This document shows positions 8,310-14,892 of a stretch of DNA of 39,417 nt, in pieces (the first letter of the stretch is position 1; every line of letters begins with the position of its first letter). This stretch comes from Brevundimonas denitrificans (GTDB lineage: Bacteria > Pseudomonadota > Alphaproteobacteria > Caulobacterales > Caulobacteraceae). The DNA lies in contig NZ_BSOY01000033.1 of assembly GCF_030160755.1 (NCBI RefSeq), forward strand, positions 1 through 39,417, given 5' to 3'. A model generated the notes under the pieces. The model was not told the DNA's origin. It worked only from the letters and a program-made list of their open reading frames with translations, and ran no database searches. A program made the position numbers and the translations under genes.

Positions 8310-8842
8310 CAGTTCGAGCAGACGGTCCGGTCGACGGTGCGCGGCCGCAGATAATAGATGTGCGAGAACTGCGTGATGCCGGGCATGAAATAGTCGACGG
8401 GAGAATCGTAGTCATAGGTCGCCTCCGACACGATGACGCTCTCGCCGTCGGCGATCAGATCGGTCGGCAGGGTGATGGTCGAGTTGACCGCCCGGGCGTC
8501 CATGCCGTCGCCACGGCTCCAGTCGACCCGGGCGACGCCGGCCGTGCGGGTCACGCTGCTGACCCGCTGTTCCAGCGCGGCGGTCGGAAACGGCTTCATG
8601 ATCAGGCCGCCGATTTCGAAGATGTCGTCCAGATTCGCCGTCGCGACCGACTCCTCCTGCGCCACGAGGTCAGCGACCATGGCCGAGACATGGCCCATCC
8701 GCTTCTGGGCCATGAAGCCCTGGCAGAACTCGGCCATGCCGAAATAGAAGGCGATCAGCACGGGGGCGAGCATGGCGAACTCGACCGCCGACACGCCGCG
8801 GTCGTCTCCGGCCAGCCGGGTGAAGAGTCCGCGCCGCATCAT
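8306..8842 (-). CDS. TadE/TadG-like pseudopilin of the Tad pilus system
   Basis: The 178-residue protein begins with a basic stretch and then DDRGVSAVEFAMLAPVLIAFYFG. This is the TadE-type prepilin sequence: Gly before the cleavage site, the conserved Glu five residues into the mature protein, and a long hydrophobic helix. The rest is a periplasmic beta-rich domain ending with two cysteines (VCSNC). It is expected to be processed by CpaA and to help pilus assembly. Its start overlaps the stop of the second pseudopilin gene by four bases, so the three leftward genes form one operon. Confidence 0.87.
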   Translation of the reverse strand: MMRRGLFTRLAGDDRGVSAVEFAMLAPVLIAFYFGMAEFCQGFMAQKRMGHVSAMVADLVAQEESVATANLDDIFEIGGLIMKPFPTAALEQRVSSVTRTAGVARVDWSRGDGMDARAVNSTITLPTDLIADGESVIVSEATYDYDSPVDYFMPGITQFSHIYYLRPRTVDRTVCSNC

Positions 8843-9393
8843 GCCGGTTCATTCCTGAAGGCGGTGGTCGCGGTCAGCATGGCGGCGCCGTCGTTCATGC
8901 GCGAAAGCCCCTGGGCCAGGAAGGTCGTCAGCAGGGGCTGCCGGTACCAGACCCGCACCAGGATCAGGTCGCCCGGAACGCCGTTGCTGTAGGTCAGGAC
9001 GCCCTCGTTGAACGTGCCGCCGGCCATCGGATCAGGCGGCGTGGTGGCGAACTGCGGGATCACGCGCACATCGACCGTGGCCCGGCTGTTGCAGTCGGAG
9101 GCGAAGATGCTCATCCGGCCGCACAGCGACGTCTTGAACGTGGCCGCCGTCATGGACTGGGCGCTGGCCCGGCCGGTGCGGACCAGCCGCCCGGTCTCGA
9201 TGGTGGCGTTCTCCAGAATGGAATCGGTCACGAAGACGATGCCGAGCTCCAGGATGGCGAACATCATCAGGATGAAGGGCAGGGCGACCATGCCGAACTC
9301 CACCGCGGCCGAGCCGTCGGTGGAGCGGATCAGGCCGCGGGCGAAGCGCGCGCGGAACCGCCGTCGTGGCTGATGAGGGGAGCGGGGAGACAC
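8839..9393 (-). CDS. TadE/TadG-like pseudopilin of the Tad pilus system
   Basis: The start is set at GTG 9393, preceded by GAGGGA; the longer open frame upstream is the shadow of the neighbouring gene. The resulting 184-residue protein has a basic leader, then TDGSAAVEFGMVALPFILMMFAI, a TadE-like processing and membrane segment with the Glu at the expected place. A periplasmic domain of about 130 residues follows. It lies 11 bases after the orphan CpaC-N-domain gene and overlaps the next pseudopilin gene. Together the two probably form a minor pseudopilin pair, as TadE and TadF or TadG do in other Tad systems. Confidence 0.87.
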   Translation of the reverse strand: MSPRSPHQPRRRFRARFARGLIRSTDGSAAVEFGMVALPFILMMFAILELGIVFVTDSILENATIETGRLVRTGRASAQSMTAATFKTSLCGRMSIFASDCNSRATVDVRVIPQFATTPPDPMAGGTFNEGVLTYSNGVPGDLILVRVWYRQPLLTTFLAQGLSRMNDGAAMLTATTAFRNEPA

Positions 9394-9404
9394 GGCCCGA
9401 TCCC

Positions 9405-9824
9405 TCAGGGCGTCGGGGCCGCGCCGCTGGTCCCGCGCAGGGAGGGCGAGCAGGATGCGGCGCAGGCCATCTCGGTGGCCTGTCCGCCGCGCCAGACCCG
9501 GACCCGGCCCGAACCGGAGCCGGCGGTGACGACGACCTGGCTCTGGAACACCGTGCGGCCGATCGTATCGACGGCCACGATCTCGGTGACCCCATAGCCC
9601 TTGCCGGTGATGTAGAGGGTGTTCGCGTCCACCACGGTCACATCGGCGATCTCGGGATTGCCGACGATGACCGATCCGGCGGGACCGCGCAGCTGGACCC
9701 GTTGGGCCTGGTCGATCTCGACATTCATGCTGCCCGACTGGGCCGTCCCGATGGCCGGCGAGAACAGCACGGCGGCCGAGGCCAGCATGGCCAGGAGGCG
9801 GGCGGGGGAGACGGATCGGGTCAT
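9405..9824 (-). CDS. Orphan pilus-assembly N-terminal-domain protein (CpaC-N-like)
   Basis: From the ATG at 9824 the protein is 139 residues. It has a signal peptide (MTRSVSPARLLAMLASAAV, likely cut after GTAQ). A single domain follows, with QRVQLRGPAGSVIVGNPEIADV, TLYITGKGYGVTEIVAVD and RTVFQSQVVV. The same pattern forms the N-terminal domain of the secretin CpaC at 12782 (DARDVIVPNPMVAEA and later TDAVVLDAAGRTILSLRV), so this is a secretin N-domain without the secretin barrel. A cysteine pair follows (MACAASCSP). It is the first gene of the leftward operon. A periplasmic partner of the CpaC channel is the likely role. Confidence 0.85.
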   Translation of the reverse strand: MTRSVSPARLLAMLASAAVLFSPAIGTAQSGSMNVEIDQAQRVQLRGPAGSVIVGNPEIADVTVVDANTLYITGKGYGVTEIVAVDTIGRTVFQSQVVVTAGSGSGRVRVWRGGQATEMACAASCSPSLRGTSGAAPTP

Positions 9825-10015
9825 GGCGTCGACTTCCAGTGAACGGGGCGCGCGCGTGAGCGTCTCCCGACACTGCCCCCCAAACCTCAAGAAAGTCTGA
9901 AATCAGGCAATCGCAGCCGGGATCATAGTAAACGCGTCGTCAATAAAGAAATCGTGCTGACGTATCGTTGTTTTACTCGCCCTTAATCCGAGAGGCGCAG
10001 GATGATCGTGCAAGA

Positions 10016-10044
10016 GGGGGCAAGCGGGCACAAGCCGATGGCCC
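10016..10044 (+). promoter_or_regulatory. Possible 5' leader hairpin of pilin copy 1
   Basis: GGGGG, then CGG, CCG and GGCCC occur in the order found in the stronger leaders of copies 2 and 3, but the outer stem is imperfect. It lies 46 bases before the start codon. Confidence 0.3.
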
Positions 10045-10089
10045 TGTGGTGTCAACGATCGCTCGCTTAAACACAGAAGGATTTCAGTC

Positions 10090-10287
10090 ATGACCAAGTT
10101 CGTTTCGAAGTTCATGTCCGACGAGTCGGGCGCCACGGCCATCGAGTACGGCCTGATCGCCGCGCTCATCGCCGTCGTCATCATCTCGGCCGTGACGGCC
10201 CTGGGTTCGACCATCAAGACCAAGTTCAACGCCTCGTCACCGGCATGGGCGGCACCGCCGGCGCCTAAGCGCCGACGACAGTCCTGA
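10090..10287 (+). CDS. pilA: Flp/Fap-type pilin, copy 1, with frameshifted C-terminus
   Basis: The product is a 65-residue Flp prepilin with leader MTKFVSKFMSDESG, cleavage before ATAIEYGLIAALIAVVIISA and the Glu at mature position five. The helix is intact, but after KTKFN the sequence changes to ASSPAWAAPPAPKRRRQS. Compared with copy 3, one base is missing after 10233 (GCC then TCGTC). Restoring a G would give NAVVTGMGGTAGA and a stop at the TAA that still stands out of frame at 10266-10268. The gene is therefore probably a frameshifted pilin, a sequence error, or a pilin with a new basic tail. Copy 2 has the same change. Confidence 0.85.
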   Translation: MTKFVSKFMSDESGATAIEYGLIAALIAVVIISAVTALGSTIKTKFNASSPAWAAPPAPKRRRQS

Positions 10288-10296
10288 AACCGGCGA

Positions 10297-10332
10297 GGGG
10301 CCGGAGCGGAAACGCTCCGGCCCCTTTCCTTT
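10297..10332 (+). terminator. Rho-independent terminator of pilin copy 1
   Basis: GGGGCCGGAGCG and CGCTCCGGCCCC form a 12-bp perfect stem around a GAAA tetraloop, followed by TTTCCTTT. Pilin genes usually need far more transcript than the assembly genes, and an own terminator allows this. Confidence 0.92.
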
Positions 10333-10436
10333 GGCCGGACGGCCGCGCCTCCCGGGATTCCCCGGACCGCTCCGGATCCGCAACATGAAAACTTTTTAGA
10401 GTAAATTCCCAAGTAACCACGACCGCCCACGCGACT

Positions 10437-10447
10437 TTAACCGTTAT
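10437..10447 (+). promoter_or_regulatory. TTAACC-type possible CtrA half-site upstream of pilin copy 2
   Basis: TTAACCGTTAT lies 102 bases before the copy-2 ATG. The CtrA half-site in Caulobacterales is close to TTAACCAT, and Caulobacter pilA is CtrA-activated. The match is partial and unproven. Confidence 0.35.
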
Positions 10448-10469
10448 CGGCGAAAACAGTCCTGCATTT

Positions 10470-10498
10470 GGGGGTCAAGCGGGCTACCGGCTCCCCCC
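10470..10498 (+). promoter_or_regulatory. Conserved GC-rich leader hairpin of pilin copy 2
   Basis: GGGGG pairs with CCCCC around an inner CGG/CCG stem. The 31-base stretch from 10470 is identical to that of copy 3 at 27 positions, although the rest of the two upstream regions is unrelated. The four differences fall in loops or bulges. Confidence 0.5.
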
Positions 10499-10538
10499 GC
10501 TTCCATAGCTCGCTTCACTCCTGCCAAAGGGAAATCCA

Positions 10539-10736
10539 ATGACCAAGTTCGTTTCCAAGTTCATGTCCGACGAGTCGGGCGCCACCGCCATCGAGTACGG
10601 CCTGATCGCCGCGCTCATCGCCGTCGTCATCATCTCGGCCGTGACGGCCCTGGGTTCGACCATCAAGACCAAGTTCAACGCCTCGTCACCGGCATGGGCG
10701 GCACCGCCGGCGCCTAAGCGCCGACGACAGTCCTGA
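10539..10736 (+). CDS. pilA: Flp/Fap-type pilin, copy 2, with frameshifted C-terminus
   Basis: This copy encodes a 65-residue protein identical to copy 1. The genes differ at only two silent positions, from the ATG through the terminator stem. It has the same Flp prepilin leader, cleavage site and helix, and the same one-base deletion (after 10682) that replaces the normal end with a basic RRRQS tail. The upstream region is unrelated to that of copy 1 but shares a leader hairpin with copy 3. Identity this close, ending soon after the terminator stem, points to recent duplication or gene conversion after the deletion arose. Confidence 0.85.
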   Translation: MTKFVSKFMSDESGATAIEYGLIAALIAVVIISAVTALGSTIKTKFNASSPAWAAPPAPKRRRQS

Positions 10737-10745
10737 AACCGGCGA

Positions 10746-10776
10746 GGGGCCGGAGCGGAAACGCTCCGGCCCTTCT
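10746..10776 (+). terminator. Rho-independent terminator of pilin copy 2
   Basis: The GGGCCGGAGCG/CGCTCCGGCCC stem with GAAA loop is the same as after copy 1, but the run of T is shorter (TTCT). Confidence 0.85.
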
Positions 10777-10874
10777 GCTATCCGCTCGTCGGGTCGGACT
10801 CGTACGGTCAAGCTTTGGGTAAGGATGATCGTGCGCGGGAGCTTAACCTACCTGCGGCATGGTGGGGATGTTCA

Positions 10875-10903
10875 GGGGGTCAGACGGGTGACCGGCTCCC
10901 CCC
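10875..10903 (+). promoter_or_regulatory. Conserved GC-rich leader hairpin of pilin copy 3
   Basis: The outer GGGGG/CCCCC stem and inner CGG/CCG stem are kept as in copy 2, with changed loop bases. It begins 65 bases before the ATG. A TTAACC at 10843-10848 lies just upstream. Confidence 0.5.
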
Positions 10904-10939
10904 GCCAGTCGCCAGCAACCCCATCGGAGGGATAGTTCA

Positions 10940-11119
10940 ATGACCAGGTTTGTCTCCAAATTCATGTCCGACGAGTCGGGCGCCACCGCCATCGAGTACG
11001 GCCTGATCGCTGCGCTCATCGCCGTCGTCATCATCTCGGCCGTGACGGCCCTGGGTTCGACCATCAAGACCAAGTTCAACGATGTCGTCACCGGCATGGG
11101 CGGCACCGCCGGCGCCTAG
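10940..11119 (+). CDS. pilA: Flp/Fap-type pilin, copy 3, intact
   Basis: This 59-residue gene, with GGAGGGAT upstream of its ATG, encodes the normal form of the pilin. The leader is MTRFVSKFMSDESG, followed by the same mature helix beginning ATAIEYGLI. The end is KTKFNDVVTGMGGTAGA and a TAG. CpaA should cleave after the leader Gly and the TadA motor should polymerise the subunit. It differs from copies 1 and 2 by a Lys-to-Arg change at position 3 and by the unshifted C-terminus. It is probably the main working pilin gene of this locus. Confidence 0.93.
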   Translation: MTRFVSKFMSDESGATAIEYGLIAALIAVVIISAVTALGSTIKTKFNDVVTGMGGTAGA

Positions 11120-11148
11120 GCGACGCGGAACGTCCTGAAATCGACCGG

Positions 11149-11180
11149 GAGGCCGGAGCGGAAACGCTCCGGCCTCTTTC
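11149..11180 (+). terminator. Rho-independent terminator of pilin copy 3
   Basis: GAGGCCGGAGCG pairs with CGCTCCGGCCTC around GAAA and is followed by TTTC. Relative to copies 1 and 2 one G-C pair became A-T by changes on both arms, which shows the stem is under selection. Confidence 0.92.
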
Positions 11181-11212
11181 GCTTGCGACAGGCCCCGTAT
11201 GGCAACCGGGTT

Positions 11213-11220
11213 TTAACCGT
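11213..11220 (+). promoter_or_regulatory. TTAACCGT, possible CtrA half-site before cpaA
   Basis: TTAACCGT sits 20 bases before the cpaA ATG and repeats the site before pilin copy 2. It matches seven of eight bases of TTAACCAT when one mismatch is allowed. Binding is unproven. Confidence 0.35.
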
Positions 11221-11239
11221 CGGCGGGCCAGAAAGAGGG

Positions 11240-11752
11240 ATGGACACCATCACCCTGATCCTTCTCGGCGTCATGCCGGCGCTCGCCATCGTCGCGGGCC
11301 TCAAGGACCTGACGTCGATGAAGATCCCGAACTGGATCTCCGGACTTCTCGTCCTCGCCTTCTTCCCCGCCGCCCTGGCCGTCGGCCTCGATCCCGTGAC
11401 GGTGGCCGCCAATGTCGGCGTCGCGGCCCTGGCGCTGGTGATCGGAGCCGGGATGTTCGCGCTGCGCTGGATCGGCGGCGGGGACGCCAAGCTGATGGCC
11501 GCGACCTGCCTGTGGCTGGGCGCCGCCGGCTCGGGAATGTTCCTGTTGTGGACCGGCGTGATGGGCGGGCTGTTCTGCCTGGTCCTGCTGTTCGCGCGCT
11601 TTCACTCACGCCCCTATCTGCTGGGCGCGCCCGGCTGGGTGGTGCAGTTGATGGAGCCTCGCGGCGACATCCCCTACGGCGTCGCCATCGCCGCCGGCGC
11701 CCTGATGGCCTATCCGGCCTCGCCGCTGCTCGCCGCCTTCATCGCAGGATAG
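11240..11752 (+). CDS. cpaA: Tad prepilin peptidase CpaA (TadV)
   Basis: From ATG 11240, preceded by AGAGGG, the protein has 170 residues and about five membrane segments. It is the inner-membrane aspartic protease that cuts Flp pilin and TadE/G pseudopilin leaders. The two catalytic aspartates are visible in GLKDLTSMKIPN (Asp23) and GGGDAKLMA (Asp82). It lacks the N-terminal methylase domain of PilD, as is normal for TadV. It follows the third pilin terminator and probably has its own promoter. A gap of 112 bases separates it from cpaB. Confidence 0.95.
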   Translation: MDTITLILLGVMPALAIVAGLKDLTSMKIPNWISGLLVLAFFPAALAVGLDPVTVAANVGVAALALVIGAGMFALRWIGGGDAKLMAATCLWLGAAGSGMFLLWTGVMGGLFCLVLLFARFHSRPYLLGAPGWVVQLMEPRGDIPYGVAIAAGALMAYPASPLLAAFIAG

Positions 11753-11780
11753 CGGGGTTCGTCCGACACTTAGGCCGTCG

Positions 11781-11808
11781 TTAACCCGCTCCGGGCATGG
11801 TCGTTAAC
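11781..11808 (+). promoter_or_regulatory. Paired TTAAC motifs upstream of cpaB
   Basis: TTAACC at 11781 and TTAACG at 11804 lie 57-84 bases before the cpaB ATG. The spacing is longer than the classic TTAA-N7-TTAA CtrA box, so they may be two half-sites or chance. Confidence 0.25.
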
Positions 11809-11864
11809 GGCAGGGGGCCGAAGGACCGATTCAGGGGTCCGGTCCAGCCTGCCGGAGACCGTCG

Positions 11865-12785
11865 ATGAAGCCCGCCCGTATCATCGTGATCTGCGTCGCC
11901 GCCGTCGCCGCCATTGGTCTGGCCCTGGTTGTGCGCGCGATGGGATCGCCCTCGAGTTCGCCGACCGCCGTCGCCACCGCCGCCGTCGTGCCGACGCGGC
12001 CCATGGCCAAGGTGCTGGTCGCGGCCAAGGATTTGCAGCCCGGCCAGCGGCTGACCGAGTCCGATCTGGCCTGGAAGGACTGGCCCGTCGACGAGGTCAA
12101 TCCGGCCTTCATCACCGACGGCACGACGCCCCTGCCCTCAGCCGATGCGGTCGAAGGCGCGGCTCCCGCCGCCGCTCCCCCTGAAGGCGCCGTGGCCTCC
12201 GTCACCCGCGCCGCCAGCAATCTCGCCAGCGGCGGAGCCAAGGCCGACTATGTCGGCTCGGTGGTGCGCGAACCCATTCTCGCCGGCGAGCCGATCGTCG
12301 GCCGCAAGATCGTCCGCGCCGGCGACAGCGGCTATATGGCCGCCTATCTGGAGCCCGGCATGCGCGCCATGGCCATCCGGGTCACGGTCGAGACCGCCGC
12401 CGGCGGCTTCATCCTTCCGGGCGACCGGGTCGATGTCCTGCTGACCCGGGAGACCACCCTGAGCAATGCCGGCGCCCAGGAGGGCGATCGGTCCAAATTC
12501 GCCTCATCGACCGTGATGCAGAACATCAAGGTTCTGGCCATCGACCAGTCGACCCGGGCCGGCGACGATGAACAGGCCGTGGTCGGCGCCACCGCCACCC
12601 TCGAGGTCGGCCCCCGCGACGCGGAGGCCCTCGCCCTCGCCAAGTCCGAGGGTGAGCTGAGCCTGGTGCTGCGCTCCTACGCCGACACCGGCGGCCCGTC
12701 CGGGCGGGTCGCGCCGGTCGCCCGCCAATCCTCCGCCGTCCGGGTCTATCGCGGCGGCGCGCCCGAAGTGGTGGTGGTCCAATGA
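11865..12785 (+). CDS. cpaB: Flp pilus assembly protein CpaB (RcpC)
   Basis: CpaB is the periplasmic factor that supports the outer-membrane secretin of the Tad system. The 306-residue protein starts with a membrane anchor (IIVICVAAVAAIGLALVV), then an SAF-type domain (VLVAAKDLQPGQRLTESDLAWKDW), then the RcpC domain with MRAMAIRVTVETAAGGFILPGDRVDVLLTR. A Pro/Ala-rich insert of about 40 residues near 85-125 separates the two halves of the SAF region. GGAGA precedes the ATG. The end overlaps cpaC by four bases (ATGA), so the two are translationally coupled. Confidence 0.95.
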   Translation: MKPARIIVICVAAVAAIGLALVVRAMGSPSSSPTAVATAAVVPTRPMAKVLVAAKDLQPGQRLTESDLAWKDWPVDEVNPAFITDGTTPLPSADAVEGAAPAAAPPEGAVASVTRAASNLASGGAKADYVGSVVREPILAGEPIVGRKIVRAGDSGYMAAYLEPGMRAMAIRVTVETAAGGFILPGDRVDVLLTRETTLSNAGAQEGDRSKFASSTVMQNIKVLAIDQSTRAGDDEQAVVGATATLEVGPRDAEALALAKSEGELSLVLRSYADTGGPSGRVAPVARQSSAVRVYRGGAPEVVVVQ

Positions 12786-14206
12786 AACATCTGATCGCGA
12801 TCGCCCTCGTCGGCCTGACCGTCGCCGCCGTCGCGCCCGCCGGGCCGACCGAGGCTCAGGCCCAGTCCCGCGCCGCCGTGCCGATGGGCGCCGGCGCCCA
12901 GCTGATCAATCTGCCGCGCGGCTCGTCGATGGCGATCGATCTGCCGTCTGACGCCCGCGACGTCATCGTGCCGAACCCGATGGTGGCCGAGGCCATGCTG
13001 CACTCGCCGCGGCGCATCACCATCATCGGCCTACAGCCCGGCGAGACCGACGCCGTGGTGCTCGACGCGGCGGGCCGCACCATCCTGTCGCTGCGCGTGC
13101 GCGTCGACGCCGGCGTCTCGGCCCTGCAGGACACGCTGAGCCGGGTCATGCCGGGCTCCCAGGTTCGCGCCGAGGCCGTCAACGACAGCATCATCCTGAC
13201 CGGCCCGGTCAGCAGCCCCGGCGAAGCCGACCGCGCGGCCCAGGTGGCGCGCGCCTTCGTCTCGGCCCCCGAGAAGGTCATCAACATGATGACCATCGCC
13301 GGCTCCGACCAGGTGATGGTCAAGGCCCGGGTCATCGAGGTCCAGCGGACGGCGATCAAGCAACTGGGTCTGGACGTCAATGCGTTCGTGTCCGATATCG
13401 GGGACGGCCTCGGCTTCCTTCAGAATGCGACCTTCGGGGTCAACGGCAGCCAGCTGGGCGGCGGTCTGCTCACCTTTCTCGAACGAAACAGCAGCGGCGG
13501 CGGCCTGGAAACACGGTTGCGCGCCTTCGAGCGCGCCGGCCTGGTTCGCATCCTGGCCGAGCCGAACCTGACCTCGGTCAACGGCGAGAACGCCGAGTTT
13601 CTGGCCGGCGGCGAATTCCCGGTTCCCGTCGGACGCAGCGTCGACTCCACCACCGGTCAGGTGACGATCGGCGTTGAGTTCAAGCCGTTCGGCGTGCGTC
13701 TGGCCTTCCGGCCGATCGTCCTGTCCGAGGGCCGTATTTCGCTGCAACTGTCCACCGAGGTCTCCGAACTGACCACGGCGGGCGCCTTCACCCTCGGCGG
13801 CACCTCCGACGACCCCCTGGTCATTCCGGCCCTGAACGTGCGCCGCTCCTCCACCACCGTGGAGCTGCCTTCGGGCGGATCCATGATGATCGCCGGCCTG
13901 CTGCGCGAGGACACCCGCCAGAACATCGACCAGCTGCCGGGCATCGGCAGCCTGCCCGTTCTTGGGGCCCTGTTCCGCTCGCGCGACTATCTGTCGGGCG
14001 AGACCGAACTGGTCATCATCATCGAGGCCTACATCGTCTCGCCGACCTCGCCCGGCCGGATGCAGACGCCGGCTGACGGTCTGATCATCGCCAGCGACGC
14101 CCAGACCCTGCTGTTCGGCCAGCTGAACCAGCAGTACCGCCGCCCCGGCGACCCGGCCGCCGCCGACAGCGGCTGGAGCGGCCCCGTGGGCTATGTGATC
14201 GAATGA
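12782..14206 (+). CDS. cpaC: Tad secretin CpaC (RcpA)
   Basis: CpaC forms the outer-membrane channel through which the Flp pilus leaves the cell. The 474-residue protein has a signal peptide ending near EAQAQ, then the pilus-formation N-terminal domain (about 35-110). A BON-like region follows (VNDSIILTGPVSSPGEADRAAQ), then the secretin domain from about 230 to 420. That domain includes VRILAEPNLTSVNGENAEFLAGGEFPVPV and the later GGSMMIAGLLREDTRQNIDQLPGIGSLPVLGALFRS. The protein is complete. It overlaps both neighbours by four bases. Confidence 0.97.
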   Translation: MKHLIAIALVGLTVAAVAPAGPTEAQAQSRAAVPMGAGAQLINLPRGSSMAIDLPSDARDVIVPNPMVAEAMLHSPRRITIIGLQPGETDAVVLDAAGRTILSLRVRVDAGVSALQDTLSRVMPGSQVRAEAVNDSIILTGPVSSPGEADRAAQVARAFVSAPEKVINMMTIAGSDQVMVKARVIEVQRTAIKQLGLDVNAFVSDIGDGLGFLQNATFGVNGSQLGGGLLTFLERNSSGGGLETRLRAFERAGLVRILAEPNLTSVNGENAEFLAGGEFPVPVGRSVDSTTGQVTIGVEFKPFGVRLAFRPIVLSEGRISLQLSTEVSELTTAGAFTLGGTSDDPLVIPALNVRRSSTTVELPSGGSMMIAGLLREDTRQNIDQLPGIGSLPVLGALFRSRDYLSGETELVIIIEAYIVSPTSPGRMQTPADGLIIASDAQTLLFGQLNQQYRRPGDPAAADSGWSGPVGYVIE

Positions 14207-14886
14207 GGATCCCCGTGAAACGCGCCCTCGCATCCGCCGTCTTCGTCCTCGCCGCGGGGCTCGCCGCCTCCGGCTGCACCTCGGTGACCGGTGCGACCGA
14301 CGCGCCGATGACGCCGCTGTCGCGCTATTCCCTGCAGGTCGAGCCGGGCCTGGACCGCATCGCTCTCGCCGTTCACGACCAGGGCCTGTCGTCGAACCAG
14401 CACGCCGCCCTGCGCGGTCTGGCGGCGCGTTACGGCGCGTCGGGCTCCGGGCACGTCCGTATTGAATCGCCCTCGGGCGACGATCCGGTTGCGGTCCAGC
14501 AAGCCTATGCCGTCCGCAGCGTCCTGCAGGCGGCCGGCATCCCGGAAGACCGCATCCAGATGGCCGCCTACGCCGCGCCCGACCCGCGCGCGCCGGTGCT
14601 GGCCGGATTCGAGACCCTCCGGGCCTCCATTCCTGACTGCGCGGCCGAGGCCCGCAATATGGGGACGCGGCTGTCCAACCAGAGCTCCGGCGGCTTCGGC
14701 TGCGCGATCAACGCCAATATGGCGGCGCAGATCGCCGACCCCCGCGACATTCTCGGCGCCCGGCCGATGACGCCGGCCGACTCCGGCCGCGCGGCTGTGG
14801 TCTTCGACAACTATCGCAGGGGTCAGGTCAGTTCGACGCCGCAGGAACCCCTGGTGAACGGCCGCATCTCCGGGGCTGTGGAATAG
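14203..14886 (+). CDS. cpaD: Tad pilus lipoprotein CpaD
   Basis: The 227-residue product has a lipoprotein signal with lipobox AASGC, so Cys25 would be lipidated, and lies in the outer-membrane part of the Tad machine. The body has the CpaD pattern: a RYSLQVEPGLDRIALAVHDQGLS segment, an OmpA-like circular-index part, and CAAEARNMGTRLSNQSSGGFGCAINANMAAQIADPRDIL near the end. The ATG overlaps the cpaC stop as ATGA. A GTG four codons on is an alternative start. cpaE follows after six bases. Confidence 0.93.
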   Translation: MRIPVKRALASAVFVLAAGLAASGCTSVTGATDAPMTPLSRYSLQVEPGLDRIALAVHDQGLSSNQHAALRGLAARYGASGSGHVRIESPSGDDPVAVQQAYAVRSVLQAAGIPEDRIQMAAYAAPDPRAPVLAGFETLRASIPDCAAEARNMGTRLSNQSSGGFGCAINANMAAQIADPRDILGARPMTPADSGRAAVVFDNYRRGQVSSTPQEPLVNGRISGAVE

Positions 14887-14892
14887 CGTGAC

